Made by a program: the position numbers and the translations under genes
Notes under the pieces: generated by a model
What the model saw: the letters and a program-made list of their open reading frames with translations, nothing else
Told to the model about the DNA's origin: nothing
Databases searched by the model: none
Part shown: piece by piece, positions 11,101 through 24,318 of the stretch
How positions within the stretch are numbered: position 1 is the stretch's first letter
Layout of the letters: every line of letters begins with the position of its first letter
Assembly (NCBI GenBank): GCA_000320605.2
Contig: KB445815.1
Location: 44,970 to 108,969 of the forward strand
Length of the DNA: 64,000 bases
DNA from: Gelatoporia subvermispora B
Lineage: Eukaryota > Basidiomycota > Agaricomycetes > Polyporales > Gelatoporiaceae
Reading direction: 5' to 3'

Positions 11101-12750
11101 TGACCAAGCTGTCGGCCCAAGGCACTACCAGAGCACTGTGGAGGGGGAGTGCATTGTGATAGGCAGAGATTAGAGTTCACTTCAGAAACCAACCGTGACA
11201 AGTGCGCGCTCGCAGTCAGGTGGTCTATAGAGTTAGTTACAACTCAGTAGCTAATTTTGCATCTCAACACGCTTGCATCTGTTGGTAACAAAGTGCTTAA
11301 GGTCGTCGCAGAACATAATAATCCAAGCTCTCAAACCGCCTGAAGATGCAGGCACAGAGTGAAAGTTTAAGGGAAGAGGGAACATGTCTATTCGAAGGCG
11401 AGATGGCGCCTTATATATACGAGGATCCTGGCTCTCATGCCCGACTTAGGCCGAGGACCCCAACCAATGAGATAACTGAGCGAGACGTGGTGACATAGAA
11501 AATGAAAAGAAGAATAACAGAAGAATGACGCATCGACATGTTATATAAGAAGCCTGGAGACAATTCCCAAATGAGACATGACACCTTCCTAATCCGGATG
11601 CTAGCGGCAGGCTTCTTACTCGTGCATCTTCACCTGTCCGCATTGTTAGCCGTCCGCATTTGTCGACGAACTCGCAACACTCTTAATTTGTGATGTGCAG
11701 CCTCGGTGGGACAGGCCGAGATGCAGGGTATATCAGCAAAGATGCGCGCCGAATTGATCCTGCAGCGGTATTCGTGAGAGCCATGTTGTGCACTCGCTTC
11801 TAGCTGTGTTGCTGCCACACCCTATAAATATGAGACTGCAGAATGGGTTCAGCCATAGCGTATGGTTACAGGATCAAAACACAATATAAAAAGATAGTGA
11901 AAGAAAAAGACTAAAAACAGGCCTATGTCCGGCGCCCTGTTATACGGGCCATGGGTATTGAACCCGACATGGTCGATTTATGTCGTGACATGCTGTTGCG
12001 TGCGAGCGTGTTAAACACACGACATTGTTGTGGAATTGAGAAAGAAAGTGTGTATATCAGTCCATTGTCTGCATGTTTTCCTTACCCTTCGACAATGCGC
12101 TAGGTTTACTCATATACATGATGCTCGGCTCATACCCTGGTATTGCATTTGCAGTGAGCGTGCTGGGTTGCCACACTGCAAATCTGGGTGAAGGACATTG
12201 GAATTCAATTGTCTGTGTCTACAAGTATCTACAAGGCACGACCGACATGTGACTGGTCTATCAAGGGACTACACAGAATAACACACTCGTGGGGTACACC
12301 GACGCATACTGGGCCAGCAACCCGATCGATTGTGTCTCGGTTATGGGACATGTGCTCTTGATAGTGGGTGACACAGTGAGCTGAATGTCGAAGAAACAAA
12401 ATTCATTGGCCCTGTCAAGTACCAAGGCTGAGTACATAGCTATTGTGTCAGTGTCAAAAGAAGCCATGTGACTACGCAGACTTCCCACCGGATTAGGTCA
12501 GATCTTCAAGAAGGCCACAATACTTCTTGCTAATAATCAATCAATAATGGTGCTCACCTGGAACATGATATCCCATGAGAGAACAAAACTCATTGGGGCG
12601 AGGTACCATTTCATGAGAGAGAGGATTGAAGAAGACACCATCAAAGTAAAGTATATTCTGACAGCAGATCAAGTCGTGGACATGTTAACGAAGGCACTGG
12701 CATGGAAGAAGCACAAGAGATTCACAAAAGGCATGGGTCTGAAATGGTGA
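8190..12750 (+). pseudogene. Decayed Ty1/copia gag-pol, element 1
   Basis: Domains appear in copia order. A CCHC-like zinc knuckle lies at about 8250-8315 and a protease segment WIINSGATSHM at about 8465-8500. The integrase core and C-terminal part span about 9220-9810 (PENGLAERM at 9419-9445, GCKAYAHVP-type motif near 9630). Reverse transcriptase runs about 10320-10980 (QMDVK at 10610, SVNNML at 10866-10885) and RNase H resumes about 12085-12750 (GYTDAYWAS, SSTKAEYIA, VDMLTKAL). Many in-frame stops and shifts make it non-functional. Catalytic Asp residues are changed to Asn in protease (codon 8477-8479), integrase (9326-9328) and the RT active-site pair (10873-10878). A 950-bp insertion splits RT from RNase H. 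Confidence 0.9.
11137..12084. mobile_element. Insertion inside copia element 1, LTR-like
   Basis: The copia frame stops making sense just after 11136 and resumes at about 12085 with the segment leading into the conserved LGSYPGIAF region. The inserted DNA begins TGTGGAGGGGGAGTG, a start typical of Agaricomycete copia LTRs. It is GC-richer than its host and has TATA-like runs at about 11411 (TTATATATA) and 11822 (CTATAAATA). I see no coding domain, so a solo LTR is the simplest reading. The right boundary and the target duplication are not resolved. Confidence 0.5.
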
Positions 12751-12773
12751 GTGGGCCACCATCATGGAGTGAG

Positions 12774-12980
12774 TGTGATGAAATTCGAAAAAGGGTTACT
12801 GGCCGTGGTCGCAGAGGCTGACATGTGCAGGGCACACGTGTAGTAGTGTTATATAAGCAATAGTATTCAAAACTTTCTTTTTCAATACTTTGCACCTTAG
12901 TTCAATTTGCATCATTTTGCATGCTCAAGACTGAGGTTAGGTCTAGTTCACATATAGATTGACATATTGCTGACGTAACA
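12774..12980 (+). mobile_element. Candidate 3' LTR of copia element 1
   Basis: Just after the RNase H stop at about 12748, a purine-rich stretch leads to TGTGATGAAATTCG at 12774. A TATA-like GTTATATAAG follows at about 12850. A TG..CA span could close near GTAACA at 12980. A partly duplicated segment, AGTTCAATTTGCAT at about 12899 and again at about 13022, blurs the end. There is no 5' partner to compare with, so this is tentative. Confidence 0.35.
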
Positions 12981-12999
12981 TAGATATGGCCTGTTCCAT

Positions 13000-15900
13000 A
13001 TGTTCTTAGATAATGCACACAAGTTCAATTTGCATTACTTCACGTGCTCGAAACTGAGATACAGGCCATTCTGTATATACTAAGATACAGCGCAACTGGC
13101 AATAATCTATGATATCCGGCTTCATACAGCACGCAGTTATGTTTCAGCTCGTTGGGGTGGGTTAAAGATACATGGTACCACGATACGTATTAGAGCTTTT
13201 GCAGTATCCTGTTATTCAGAGAGTGCTACCTCAAAAAGAAAACAGCATTCTGGTTTATATGAATCAAGTTCATGGTCCATATTGTGATAGTCAGATGATC
13301 ATTTCTGTACCATTGGTCTGTTATCGGTTCTGATTGAATGGCTGTCATTGGTTATTGTCTTTTCAAATGCTAATTACTGTCATTTAATCCCTAACAATGT
13401 AATAAGTTAAGGCAGTTATTGAACAAAGGCCTGCGGTTATCAGTGCACCATCTTTCCCAAGTCTCTTATAGCAACCTGGTTATTATATAATCAGGTATGG
13501 TGTACTCATTTCTTCTGTATATACTTCTGTAATTCTCTGCAATGTAACATAACTTTCCCCTGACCTGCTTCCATGTGTCCGACCATCACAGTCTATGACA
13601 CTCGTCACTGCCCGAATGCACACACCACGGGCGTTTGCCTATAGGTTTACTGAAAAGTGGAGAACTTATTGTAGCCAAAATACTGCATAACACTCTGCTA
13701 AATTTGCCCACTAAGTTTTGACTTTCTTATAGACATATTAAACATAGGTTCTAGATAAGTCCAAAGCGATTTTATTTGATAAGTGCTAGTCTTCATTTAT
13801 AAGCAGCTTATGTAAGGTCAGGTGATATTATAGTAAATATATTTCAGGCTGAATAACTGAATCAAAAGGCCCTCCGGGCAGACCTGGGAATGAATTATCA
13901 ATAAACTTAATTTCAATCTTGACTTGGTGAATTTGTCAGATACGAGTTAAAAGGACATCATGATGAATAGGTGGTTCCATTTTGTACCCAGACTGATGTC
14001 CAGCACAAAATAGTAGTATGCATAAAATGAAGTGGACTTTGACGCTAGGATACATGATACGAGATAAAAATTGAGACATGTCAGCCCAAAGACATTTAAT
14101 CGGAAGTAAATAGCCACAATGAACACATAGGAGAAATGACACAAGAATAGGCACTTTTCAGCTCATCATTGGTGATCTGCTCGCATCTCGTTTTCTGTGC
14201 TATGCCTTCTTCTAGATTGAATGCTTCTAGAACAGTTGAAAGAGATCATAGCTTTGTCTTCTACTTAACATTAGTCTGGGAAGTCATCTAATATGACCTG
14301 ACATTACCCAGTGTTATTGGAACCAATGTGGAGGAGAAAGTAGATTAAGCCTTAGAGTGCGACTTTGAGAATTTGAGAATTAGGGCAAGAGCATGTGATG
14401 AGGAAATGTAAGGGTTAGGACAGGGGACAGGGCTCGAAGGTATGGTGTGAGGGGTGTATGCATGTATGTATATATGAGCCACTGGAATGATACAAACTTA
14501 TGACTTCGGGCTAAAGCTGAGCTAAAGACAAATATACGCTCACCATTGACGCACATTGACCTCTCGTCTCAGCGCTTTGTTAGACTTTTTGTCAGACTTT
14601 TGAGCATGGCTGAGTGCAAGCGAGCAGATGAATAATCTGAGCGTGAAAGGAGGGGAAACTAGAACTATATTCTCTGAGCAACAGCTCAGATTATATGGTA
14701 CAAAAGCCTGAGACAGCCAAAACTTGATTCTACTGCATGTCATGTCAGAAGTTACTGTATTAGAAAAGTATGAGACCATAACAGGTAAGAAACAGGACCA
14801 GGATCTTGTATAGTATATTACCGGTCGCAGGAACCATAGTCATGAAGGACTTGACCTCGGGATCAGCTTCTTCGAGCTCATTGCCCATCTATCGGCACCA
14901 CGAGCTCTTCTCACTGAGCACGCTGCCTACTTATGTGCAAAACATGCCCCCAAGCGCCCCGGGCAAACACACCGGTGAGGATACTTGGGTCCTCCGGCAG
15001 GTTCAGAGCTAGCAAAGTCTCATCATCAGCTGCAGCCTAATAGTGTGTATTAGCAAAACAGAGACACATGTAAGTATAAACTGATATCAAGAGGTGGTGA
15101 GATGCATGAGGACAGGCATGTGAAGACATGGCAGATGATGTCAGGGTTGGTATAACATGGCATCAGCTTCGGAAATAGTTGCTGGTCTTCTGTGATGTTC
15201 ATTTCATGTGCGTCATCCTGGACATGGGCGACAGGCCTCACCACAATAATCATATAATACAAAAACATCCACATGGCTTGCTAAAATTAACATATAAGGC
15301 AAAAGTTAAGCATAAAGATGAAAAAAATGTTAGATTTCGCATCCTATTAGATTATATGACTATTAGATCAGAAATTTTGCATCCCCAAGAGCTAGATCAC
15401 TTCACTCTCAGGAATAAGTTATAGATAAGTCTGACTTATATCTTGTAGGCTTTCTACTGAATTACTACATCTTCATAGCCCTTGTCTTAAGTTGATCACC
15501 CTCATCACTGTGTATTTAGGTATGAATTAACAACTTACCTAGTTATCTTCTATTATTGCCAAAGTCTGTGTTTCTGGGGTTCATTCAGCAATCACACTAG
15601 AAACAAGTAGCTTTTCATATTGGTGTCAGTGCTTGGTAAAGCAGTATCAAAAGGCTAAACAGGAGCGTACCCTACAATGAAGTTGCTGAGGCTGCAAGTG
15701 TGTAAGACTGGTAAGTGATGAGTAGTGTAATCAGGGCGTACATACTGAGGAGTCTTAAGGTGACATTAGATCACACTTAATATAAGAGCATATTCACTGA
15801 TGATGATCTCTGCAAGCTAGTGACATATTATCAATTATGCCTACCAATCACGAGCACTTATAGATGGGCTACAGGGGTAAATGGACACAGATCGACCATG

Positions 15901-18391
15901 AGATGATATGCCATGGAAAGAGCAGGCTTGAGTGTGTCTAGTGCAGAGATTAGCGCAAAGAACTTTTCTTTTCGTGTGGAGGTCTTCTTCACGAGCATCA
16001 GATTGTCATATCATAGCTATATACTACAATGAACTCTGCTACTACCTGTTTGAGATTGTTACTGATATAAACAGTGTGTCATCTCGCTGGTTGTGTTTAT
16101 GGTGTAATTTTGGAGGTCTTTTCCTTACTAGGGCCCCTGCTCTTCGTAATAGTGCATACGACCCATGCAGACAGATGACATCTGAGTATCTGGGCATATA
16201 TCTGGGGGTTTGATGAGCCACATCCACAATACAGTATGGCTCATATGTTTCGTGACACTGCTAATATTGCCAGTGCTACACAATCGGCTAGGTCTAAGCT
16301 GAACGTGGGGGACTAGTCATACAGGTGCAGTGACACCATGTGATATAGACATATAGGCCAGGCTGTAAATTGATTATCTGCAGCGTACTTCTATTAACAC
16401 TCCATATCTCAGGAAGTCCACACAAATTAACCCGTTTTGAACTTTTGTACCTGTGTAGTTGCCAATAATAAGCCAGATAGTACTTGATCTTGACTGCACT
16501 CACATAGTTGAGAATGTTTAGACCCCTTGGGTGCTAAGAGAATCTGCACCCACAAGTGCCTGCAGGGCTTTGACAAATCACAAGGATGACATAACAATTC
16601 AGCTGCAAGCTTGTGTCTCTAATCAGAAGCAAGAATCTATAACAATTTTTGGGGGCACCAGTCCTGCTACCTTATGATGGCAAAGAAAAGCAGACCGGCT
16701 GCACCATCTAGAGGAAGCTGTCTTGGGGGCCCAGGCTAGCCCAGGCTCCAGGCTAAGTGAGTAACAATCTGTGATGATGCCCTCTTGGCTCTCTCATGTG
16801 TCTTGCAATAGTGACAGTATTACCTTGTACTTCCCAGATTAGCTCGGGCCCTCAATGAGCTGCGGCACGGGTAGCTCACTTGTCAATGTTATGTCTTTCA
16901 CTTTGCAATGATGTTGCTCCTCGCTAACATTCATATTCATTTCACTCTATGCAAATGCACAAATATACTCTTAGCTAGCTAGTCATAGCACTGGTACAGG
17001 CAGAGTTACAATTCACATGTGCCAAATGCATCCCTGTGACTTGGGTAAAAACTTAGAAGCAGTAGATGGGACAAATCTGGAATTCACAACTGGATGATTT
17101 GTGCAATAGCTCTATCAATTATGTTGGCTTTGGTGCGGAAGACACCATTCTTAGTGATGTGCTCTATGGTATCCTTTAAGCAATAATGTACAATCCTATA
17201 ATACTTTTCCTGCTAAAAAGTAATATGAGAAAATGAGAGTGATGTGTCAGAGTGTGACAAACTGCCACCAAAGCTTTCTCCATGCAGAGGTACATTCCTT
17301 GTGCGCATCACAAGACACTGAACAGACAGTAAGCAGGGCATACTGGGCTCCGGATCACCTTTCATAGTCTAGTTTGGCTTTGGTCTGCAAAAGAATGGCG
17401 AGCACCCGGTAGTCAATGGCTACTACATCTCTTTCTACCACATGTTTGGGATTTAACTTGAGAATTTGGTTAACAGCATCACATAATCATTCAGGAACAT
17501 TGAAGCTGCAAGCAAGTCAAAGTCGAGCCACTGTTGCTAGAGAAGCATGGCTGAGATAATATATAGGCCATCGGCGAGCTGCTCCTATTTGCCATTGTTA
17601 ACTGAGTGTTAGGACATTGATGAGTATAACCAAAGAATATAGAGGTGCTACTGAATGTCTGATCTAGTGTCAGTTAGAGTACAATACCTGGGTACAAGTC
17701 ATATGCTGACATTTAATGTGGGTACATTATAAAGTTGTGAAACTCGAAAACGGTCACATCGTGCAACAGCACTGCTGTGACATGAGTAAGACCATCACTC
17801 TTACTTGGAAGTGCTGCCCTCAATCTCTTGCTGAACATCTTCAAGTGCATGGTGAGTAGCGTCTTGTGAACCTTGTAGAGCATATTTTTAAACTAGCTCT
17901 AATGTCAACTTTGAGCACTTTGTAAATGGACTCAGACCTTATAAGAAAGATAATCGAGCTGTTCTCAAAGTAATAACAATAGTGACAATATGGACAAGTT
18001 CATACATGTTGGCCATGCAGGACCTAGATGGGCAGCCAACAGGGAAGAATATTGGCCATTTAGGTAGGCAGCAGACAGGGAAGGGCTTTAGCTTCAAATG
18101 GGATTCAAAACTTCGAATATGTGCTGATCCATAGTCTTATCAGAGGTCTCTTCTAAAACTCTGCCTAATATCTGAGAATTATGGCCAAGCTGTGAGAGTG
18201 CACATGCAACAAGTGAGACTTGTAAGTAGATCTTCATAAACTAGTGCAAATTTCCATCACTTCAGATCAGCCAATATGTCAAGGGGGTGAATGAATGGTC
18301 CTGAGCCCAACGCTTTCTTCGGACTTCTTGTCAACCAGGTTCAGTTGTTTCTTTGTACATATAATAACTTACCACAAAACAGGTGCCTTGT
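13000..18391. other. 5.4 kb with no gene or element recognised
   Basis: AT-rich, stop-rich in all frames. The few open stretches (for example 13936-14154 minus and 15932-16213 plus) have no recognisable motif and look like chance or decayed frames. I found no clear LTR, TIR or RNA gene. Confidence 0.4.
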
Positions 18392-18399
18392 CTTCAATT
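18392..18399. repeat. Left target-site duplication of the hAT element
   Basis: CTTCAATT immediately precedes the left terminal inverted repeat and is repeated exactly at 22713-22720 after the right one. Eight base pairs is the diagnostic duplication length of hAT transposons. Confidence 0.93.
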
Positions 18400-21300
18400 T
18401 AAGACTCCAACCATTTACTTTACGTTTACAAAAATCTGGTAAACAGAAAGTAAAAAGTAAATACAAAGTAACTAAAAGATTATAAACTGTTTACATGGGC
18501 TAGGCGGCGAAGAATTTCTTCTTCAGAGCAGGAACTATCTCTAGCAAGCCCTCACGAATCCATTCTTTCACACACATCAGCTCCGTAATGGTCTCCGCTT
18601 TCAAGGAGCACCGAGTGTCTGCACATGTGTGACGAGATGATGAAAAGAGTCGTTCGACAGCCACACTTGCACCCAGGATCGTCAGAAAGTCCTTGGCTAT
18701 GCAGGATATAACCTTGAATTCAGTGTCGTGTGCCTGTTATAGCCTGATTCAGAAGTCATCACACAAGTCGGCATCAAGATGACAAACCTTCCACCAGTCT
18801 AATGGGTCATACGGATCACCCACGCCTCCATCACCGTGTTGCCAGCGCTCCAATTCTGACAATTCTGCGCTTACCGCATCTTCCTTGATGTTGATAGATG
18901 AGGTCAGATTACCTAGAAAGCTTTTTGACACTTTCAGTGTTCCCGTAGCCGGGTCTGGGGCCTGCGCGGGCTTAGGCATTTTCTCCTCATACGTCTTGTA
19001 GACATGCTCGAAAAGCATGACAGCTTTTTGCTTGTCCTCAGCACTAACTGTGCTGAACCATGCCTGACGTAAGGCAGGATGACACACTGATACGATTTAG
19101 TTAGTACTTCCATGCTCATATATCCCATAATGATGTACTTGTGGCAACCACATTGTATTGGCATCTGAGCGCTTTCGCATAATAGACAAGAAGCTTATTG
19201 AGCCCCACCGTCGCAGCATTTTTTGAGTTTCGTATCTGTTGTGGAGTTGACTGTGTCAGATAATGCTTTTTTCATCATCTCATACATTGGAAGCACCCAG
19301 GGCAGTGTTGGAGTCTCTGACAATGACATTGTCCTTGTGACCTCTGTGAAAATTTACAAAGCATTATGAGCATAGTATAGACTAATAGAAAGGCCAGGTA
19401 TACCGAGAGCAGTGCGCATAAGCGCTCTAATTCGGCCCACTCATCAGACATCAAGGCAAGACAACTGAGTTCCTCGAACTCATTGACCCATGCATTAATT
19501 GCCTGCGCATCAATGAGTCAGGAAGAACCGCACACAGATTGAATTGGTACATACCCGGCGCAGCAAAAGGCCCCGCTCGATCATGGCATGTATGCAGTTC
19601 TACCACGTAGCAACATCTCGAATTGGCATGAGCTTCTCAAGACCTTCGTATTTCTTCTTGCCAGCATATCTTTCCTTGGTGCATCGTCGATATAATGCAC
19701 GACGCTGGGGCGAGCTGACGATCTTCCGAATGATGATGCGAAGCTAATACAAGTCAATCAGCAACATAAAATAACTACACGAGATGAGTACCTTTTGAGA
19801 CGGTGTCAGACGTCCCGGATTCTCGATATCTAGCTCCATTTGCTCGTTGTCGCCCTCACTGTTAAATGTGTCTTCATCTGCTTGAACCAGCTCACTGCTC
19901 TCAAGATTCTGCACGACATCATCAGATGCAGGATCGTAATACAAAGGAAGGAACTTTTGCACTAAGTAGTAGTCAATTGCTTCCAGATCTTCTGCTTTGC
20001 CAAGAGCGTGCATCACTTTCTGGACCACAAGATTGACGACGTGGGCGAGGCAGTGAATATAATCATTTTCAGTATTGAAGGCAATATCGTACCACTCGCG
20101 CAGAAGACACTCGAGCGTACGAGCCAGGACACCATTGGCAGAAGCATTATTCATGATGAGGGCTATGAAGTAAACTCGATAAATTAGTAGTTAGCTTGCA
20201 AATGAAAAGAGAACATCACATATCTTGTTTAGGCTGCCACGCTTAGAGCCCGACTTGACTCAGGCCTTTGCAGCCTGGACACCTCAGTGCTCATCATCGG
20301 CAAGATGGCGGAAATCAATAAGATGGGTCTTCATTGTCCAGGAATCGTCAATAAAATGTGCAAGGGTCCCCGCAAATATAAAGACCATTTAAGGTGTCGT
20401 CCACATGTCTGTGGAGTATGCAATGCGAGACTTGACCAGCTAGTCATAGTTAGCGAATTAAAGCAACTTTGGGGAGTGACACATACCGCGAGCTCCTTCA
20501 CAAGACTGTTGTGTAGCTATACATATGTCCGAGCGAGGATGTTCCGGATTGTCGTATCGAAGGGAAGAGGGAATCGAGACTGGATGTATTAAAACACTCA
20601 CCTGAGGCCGCCTGAGTCGCCCATGGTGAACGGCAGGTCATCATCGAACACCCACAATGCAAACATTGTCTGAAATCCCTCCTTGGTCGGCTCAATTTGC
20701 GGATTCTTCAGGCTGTCTGCGAGAAACTTGTCCATTAGCTGACGACTACCATGTGAGTTCAGGTCGTTGGCCCAGGTGATATTCGCAGATTCGTTGCTAG
20801 AGACAATGTCAGTAGCATTGTCCGAAGTGTGTGCGTCACCAGTTTTGCTAGGGTGGTCATTGCGAGAATGAGTGGAGAGGTTGCCAAGATTAGGTTTAGG
20901 ATGCTGGTCTTGAAAAGTTGCTGCTGAGCCTGTGCGCTTGACTGAGCGCTGAGCCTTGCAGTAGTGACAGGCGAAGACCCAGTGCTTTTGACCGAGCTTG
21001 TTTTGGGCAGCTCTGGGCTGGTGCCAGTGCTGGAGCGTGTGGTTCAACGAACCATGCGTCCCTGCCTCGTGGCGCCTTTCAACTGCTGTGTCGTGTTCAT
21101 TGACCTTTCGCATGGCCGAATTGCCATCCGACTCAGACTCAGAACTAATACCAATCACCTCCGGCTTCTTTGCAGCTTGTGACGCTGTGGTTGCCTTGCG
21201 CTTTTTGATAACTCAGTCTTTCTTGGCCTTTCGACGCCTCTTCTTGCTGCTGACTTTCGACTTGATCTTGTTGCCATCCACTTCTTCTACCTACGCTCAA

Positions 21301-22712
21301 GGGATCCCAACGGTAAGAACAATTATGAATATACGAATCTACTACTTACAGATAGGGAGCTCTCAGTGAGCTCGTCTGCAGACTCTTCCTCTGAAGATTG
21401 TGTGTCCAGGACAGACTCCAGGCTGTCTACATCCAGATGCAGACCCGGGACCGTCGATTCCGAGCCACTACGCTCTCGTTGCACTGGTTTATCTTGGTAC
21501 ACCTTATCCTTCTCTTGTCCGGAAAGATCTGTACTCGTGAGTTAGTTCTCAACTTATATGGTGGCAATACGAGTACTGACCGTTGTACGCCAAGGCCTGA
21601 ACAGTGTTTATACTCTTGGCCTTTTGTTTGGGCCTGCCCTTTCCCTTAGGCTTCTTCGGCTTTGCTATACCACATGCCTTCTCCATCACATCCTGCGCAA
21701 TCAGGCCGAGACATTCTCGAGTTTTCGGGTCAATAGGTGCGTCCTTTCGTGTCGGTGCGTTTTTACGCGGGTGTTCAGTCTCCGAACACGGCATAGTTTC
21801 GTCTAAATATGGAACAACTTGAACAAACACCATCGGGGCCTCATTAGCAACTTGAGAGGCAGCCGACGGGGTTCCCGCCGGCTTTGCTCTTGTGGTGGCA
21901 AGGTGAGAACTACGAGATCAAATAATAAAACTTGGAGGCTCACCTAATTTTTTGTAGATCCGCTTCGAGCCGCTGAAGCTTGTTGAACATGAGCTCGTAA
22001 AATAGGCGCATAGCGTCCTCGCCTATGATGATACCCAAGTAGTTCGTGACCAATTTCATGCCATGCTGACCTCGTCAAACATGGATCAGATATCCATTCT
22101 CGTCATAGCATCCAGGGCCGAACAGGACTTCAAGCCGGCGGTTGAAGGTTTCCCATTGGGTATCCTCCTCGACGCTGGTTATGACATGGGTGATTTTGTC
22201 ATCTCGGGTGCCATCTAGGACGGTATCGGGAAGACTTTTGCATAAGTCGGTGATACTTGCAACAACAGTTTCGAGGTCATCAATAGTAACTGAGCTTGAG
22301 TTGGATTTCGTAGGGCATGCCATGATACTTGTACGGTACCCGTAAATTGATCGAATCGAGCGACGTTTTGCGTGTATCCAGTCTTAGGCTTCAGCAGTGC
22401 AAATGGAAAATCAGGCTGGCTTCGAGTATGTGGTCATGTGACGCATAGCACGATGCACGTGCGGCGTTCAGTAGCCTCATGGACGCTTCGGCTGGGACTC
22501 ATGACTGCGCTAGTATATATGCAAGGCGTTCGGTAGCCTCGTGGCTGTATTTCATGCTACATGAATGGCCAGAACAAGACACAGAAAAATCAAGTTTACA
22601 AAGTTTTATATTCTTTTTACTACTGTGTACACCCGGGGGTGTAAACATAAAGTAATTTTAGAGAGTTTAAACCGTTTATACAAAGTAACTAAAGTAAATG
22701 GTTGGAGTCTTA
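18400..22712 (-). mobile_element. Complete hAT DNA transposon, 4,313 bp
   Basis: Terminal inverted repeats at 18400-18422 and 22690-22712 are identical over 23 bp and begin TAAGACTCCAACCATTTACT. Outside them lies the exact 8-bp duplication CTTCAATT. The ends are therefore intact and the insertion can be delimited to the base. The element carries one gene on the minus strand, a hAT-family transposase disrupted by stops. Intact ends could in principle still be mobilised in trans by an active relative. Confidence 0.95.
18500..22323 (-). pseudogene. hAT transposase, inactivated
   Basis: The frame starts at 22323 (MACPTKSN...) and stays readable through several introns. A zinc-finger (BED-like) segment lies at about 20880-20990. 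The first catalytic Asp region (STDMWTTP) is at about 20400, a second-Asp region at 20149-20151, and an ATW..C.HAMIERG segment holding the presumed catalytic Glu is near 19590. The C-terminal hAT dimerisation motif (VAVERLFSSSRHTCADTR) is at about 18575-18650, with the stop at 18500-18502. Premature stops include 22075-22077, 21213-21215, two just after 20598, and one near 20390. Most read as CGA to TGA or CAR to TAR changes. The second catalytic position is Asn instead of Asp. The gene is dead. Confidence 0.9.
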
Positions 22713-22720
22713 CTTCAATT
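22690..22720. repeat. Right TIR and target-site duplication of the hAT element
   Basis: The TIR at 22690-22712 is the exact reverse complement of 18400-18422, followed by CTTCAATT at 22713-22720, identical to the left copy at 18392-18399. Confidence 0.93.
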
Positions 22721-23470
22721 AGCATATACATTTCTCATTCTGCTGACAGCTTCATCTCTGACTTGAGACTGTAGAACCTAGCCATTGCATAGCACTTTGC
22801 ACAATTTGCGACTGAAGTCTGTTTCCTGGAAATTACAACCTTCGATAATAGTACTCTGACCATCTATTTGTCAACTACCAGAAGCCTTCTTGGGATACAG
22901 ATACTGTGTTCCATCTTATGTAACAGGTCACTCAGTCTTATGTTAGCATAGGACTTTTAGTCAATTCTTGGCATACTAGCATTGCATTTTGCTAAAAACT
23001 CTGCAGCTTAGCTATATCTGAGATGAGTAAAGAGGCTATTGAAGCACTATCTAGCAGTCACTTGCAGTAGCAAGACAATCAAACATACGGGATCAGCAAC
23101 AACATTCTTGCAGGACCCTTCTTGCTACACCTAGTGAGAATATAGTGTCTTTGTATCTAGATGCTAGTTTGGACTAGCAACTGAACATAAGAGTCATACC
23201 AGATATTGTGCGATTATACTAGTCTGATGCAATGCATCTGATTCCTCTCTTGCATTCTAGGTGGTCTCATAATTCTGTATCAAAACACATTTCCTTTCAA
23301 ATATGACCGATTGCAGGGTAAGGAATTATACAAGGATCTGGGCCCAAGAGTAGTAAGAGTAGCCGGAACAGTTGAGCGATTATCTTATGCTGCTGCCACA
23401 GATATGACAGATGCAATTGGTAAAAAGCTTGCAGATCACATTTAATCTCCTATATTTACTGTCACAACAA
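22721..23470. other. No gene; one short coding-like relic
   Basis: AT-rich flank of the hAT element. The + strand between about 23298 and 23444 is open and reads like a coding fragment (FKYDRLQGKELYKDL...), but no family is recognised and stops surround it. Confidence 0.25.
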
Positions 23471-23544
23471 TTGCTTGGTTCTAGACCAAGTCTAGGTCTG
23501 GATCACTCTAGACTGGGGAATCACCTGACTCCCAGAGTTTAGCA
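23471..23544 (-). mobile_element. LTR fragment, TGTTAAAC family
   Basis: Read from 23544 downward it gives TGCTAAACTCTGGGAGTCA and then the CCCAGTCTAGAGTGATCC segment shared with the copies at 24319 and 36275. Only the first ~75 bp of the LTR remain. Confidence 0.7.
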
Positions 23545-24318
23545 GGTACTTGCAAAGCTTGTCACAGCACTTCCTGCAATGCAATCATGATGCCTATAAC
23601 TACCACAACCATCAAAAGCACCTTGCCCACAGTTATCCAGCTGTAACTGCCAGAACCATGGTTGCCAGAAGTATAGTTACCAAAATTGCAGCCCAGGTAA
23701 CTGCAATCATCCTGGCCACCAGAGGAGCAGTCAGTGTAACCATGATTGCTGCAGCTGCATATTGCTGCCTTAAGCAATGAATCTGAAATCAAGTCCAAGA
23801 TCTTGGCACCTTTATCTTTCAATTCTAAGGACACATCTGAACAAATGCACATTCACAAAGATGGCAAAGCAAAACTCGATGTAACCATCTGTGTGAGCAA
23901 CAAAACAATGGTGAACCAAAGACTGTGAGCCTCCAAGCTAAGGCTCAAAGTATCTATTATGTCTCTAGAGAGTCTATGCAAGTGGATTGTTACACTGTAT
24001 TGAGATTGAGAGATAGCACCAATAACAGCCTTATTGGAGAAGAGTCTATAGCAGAAAAAGGGAATCCAAAGCAGGCAGCAGCTCAATTATATAAAATCAA
24101 TGCCCACAGTCAAATCAATGCTCTGTGCATAGAACACAGAATTTAATGAGAATTTCACCAGCAAATATGTGGTCCATCTTGATTACATTGTCTATCTCTA
24201 CTTTATACTACTAGCTCAGCAATTATATAGTACTATATTTGTTAATCATCTATTTAATGCAAGACTTTCATGCATTATACAAGCAACAAATCTGTATTAA
24301 TGTGTAGGTCTATCAATA
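23545..24318. other. No gene supported
   Basis: Open stretches on both strands (23550-23780 plus, 23562-23852 minus) overlap each other and show no motif. The plus frames at 23746-24146 are lysine-rich with no recognised domain. Confidence 0.25.

Noticed and set aside
11925..11990. Possible tRNA T-arm (GGGTTCAATACCC on the minus strand)
   Set aside because: I could not fold an acceptor stem or anticodon arm around it, and it lies inside an LTR-like insertion.
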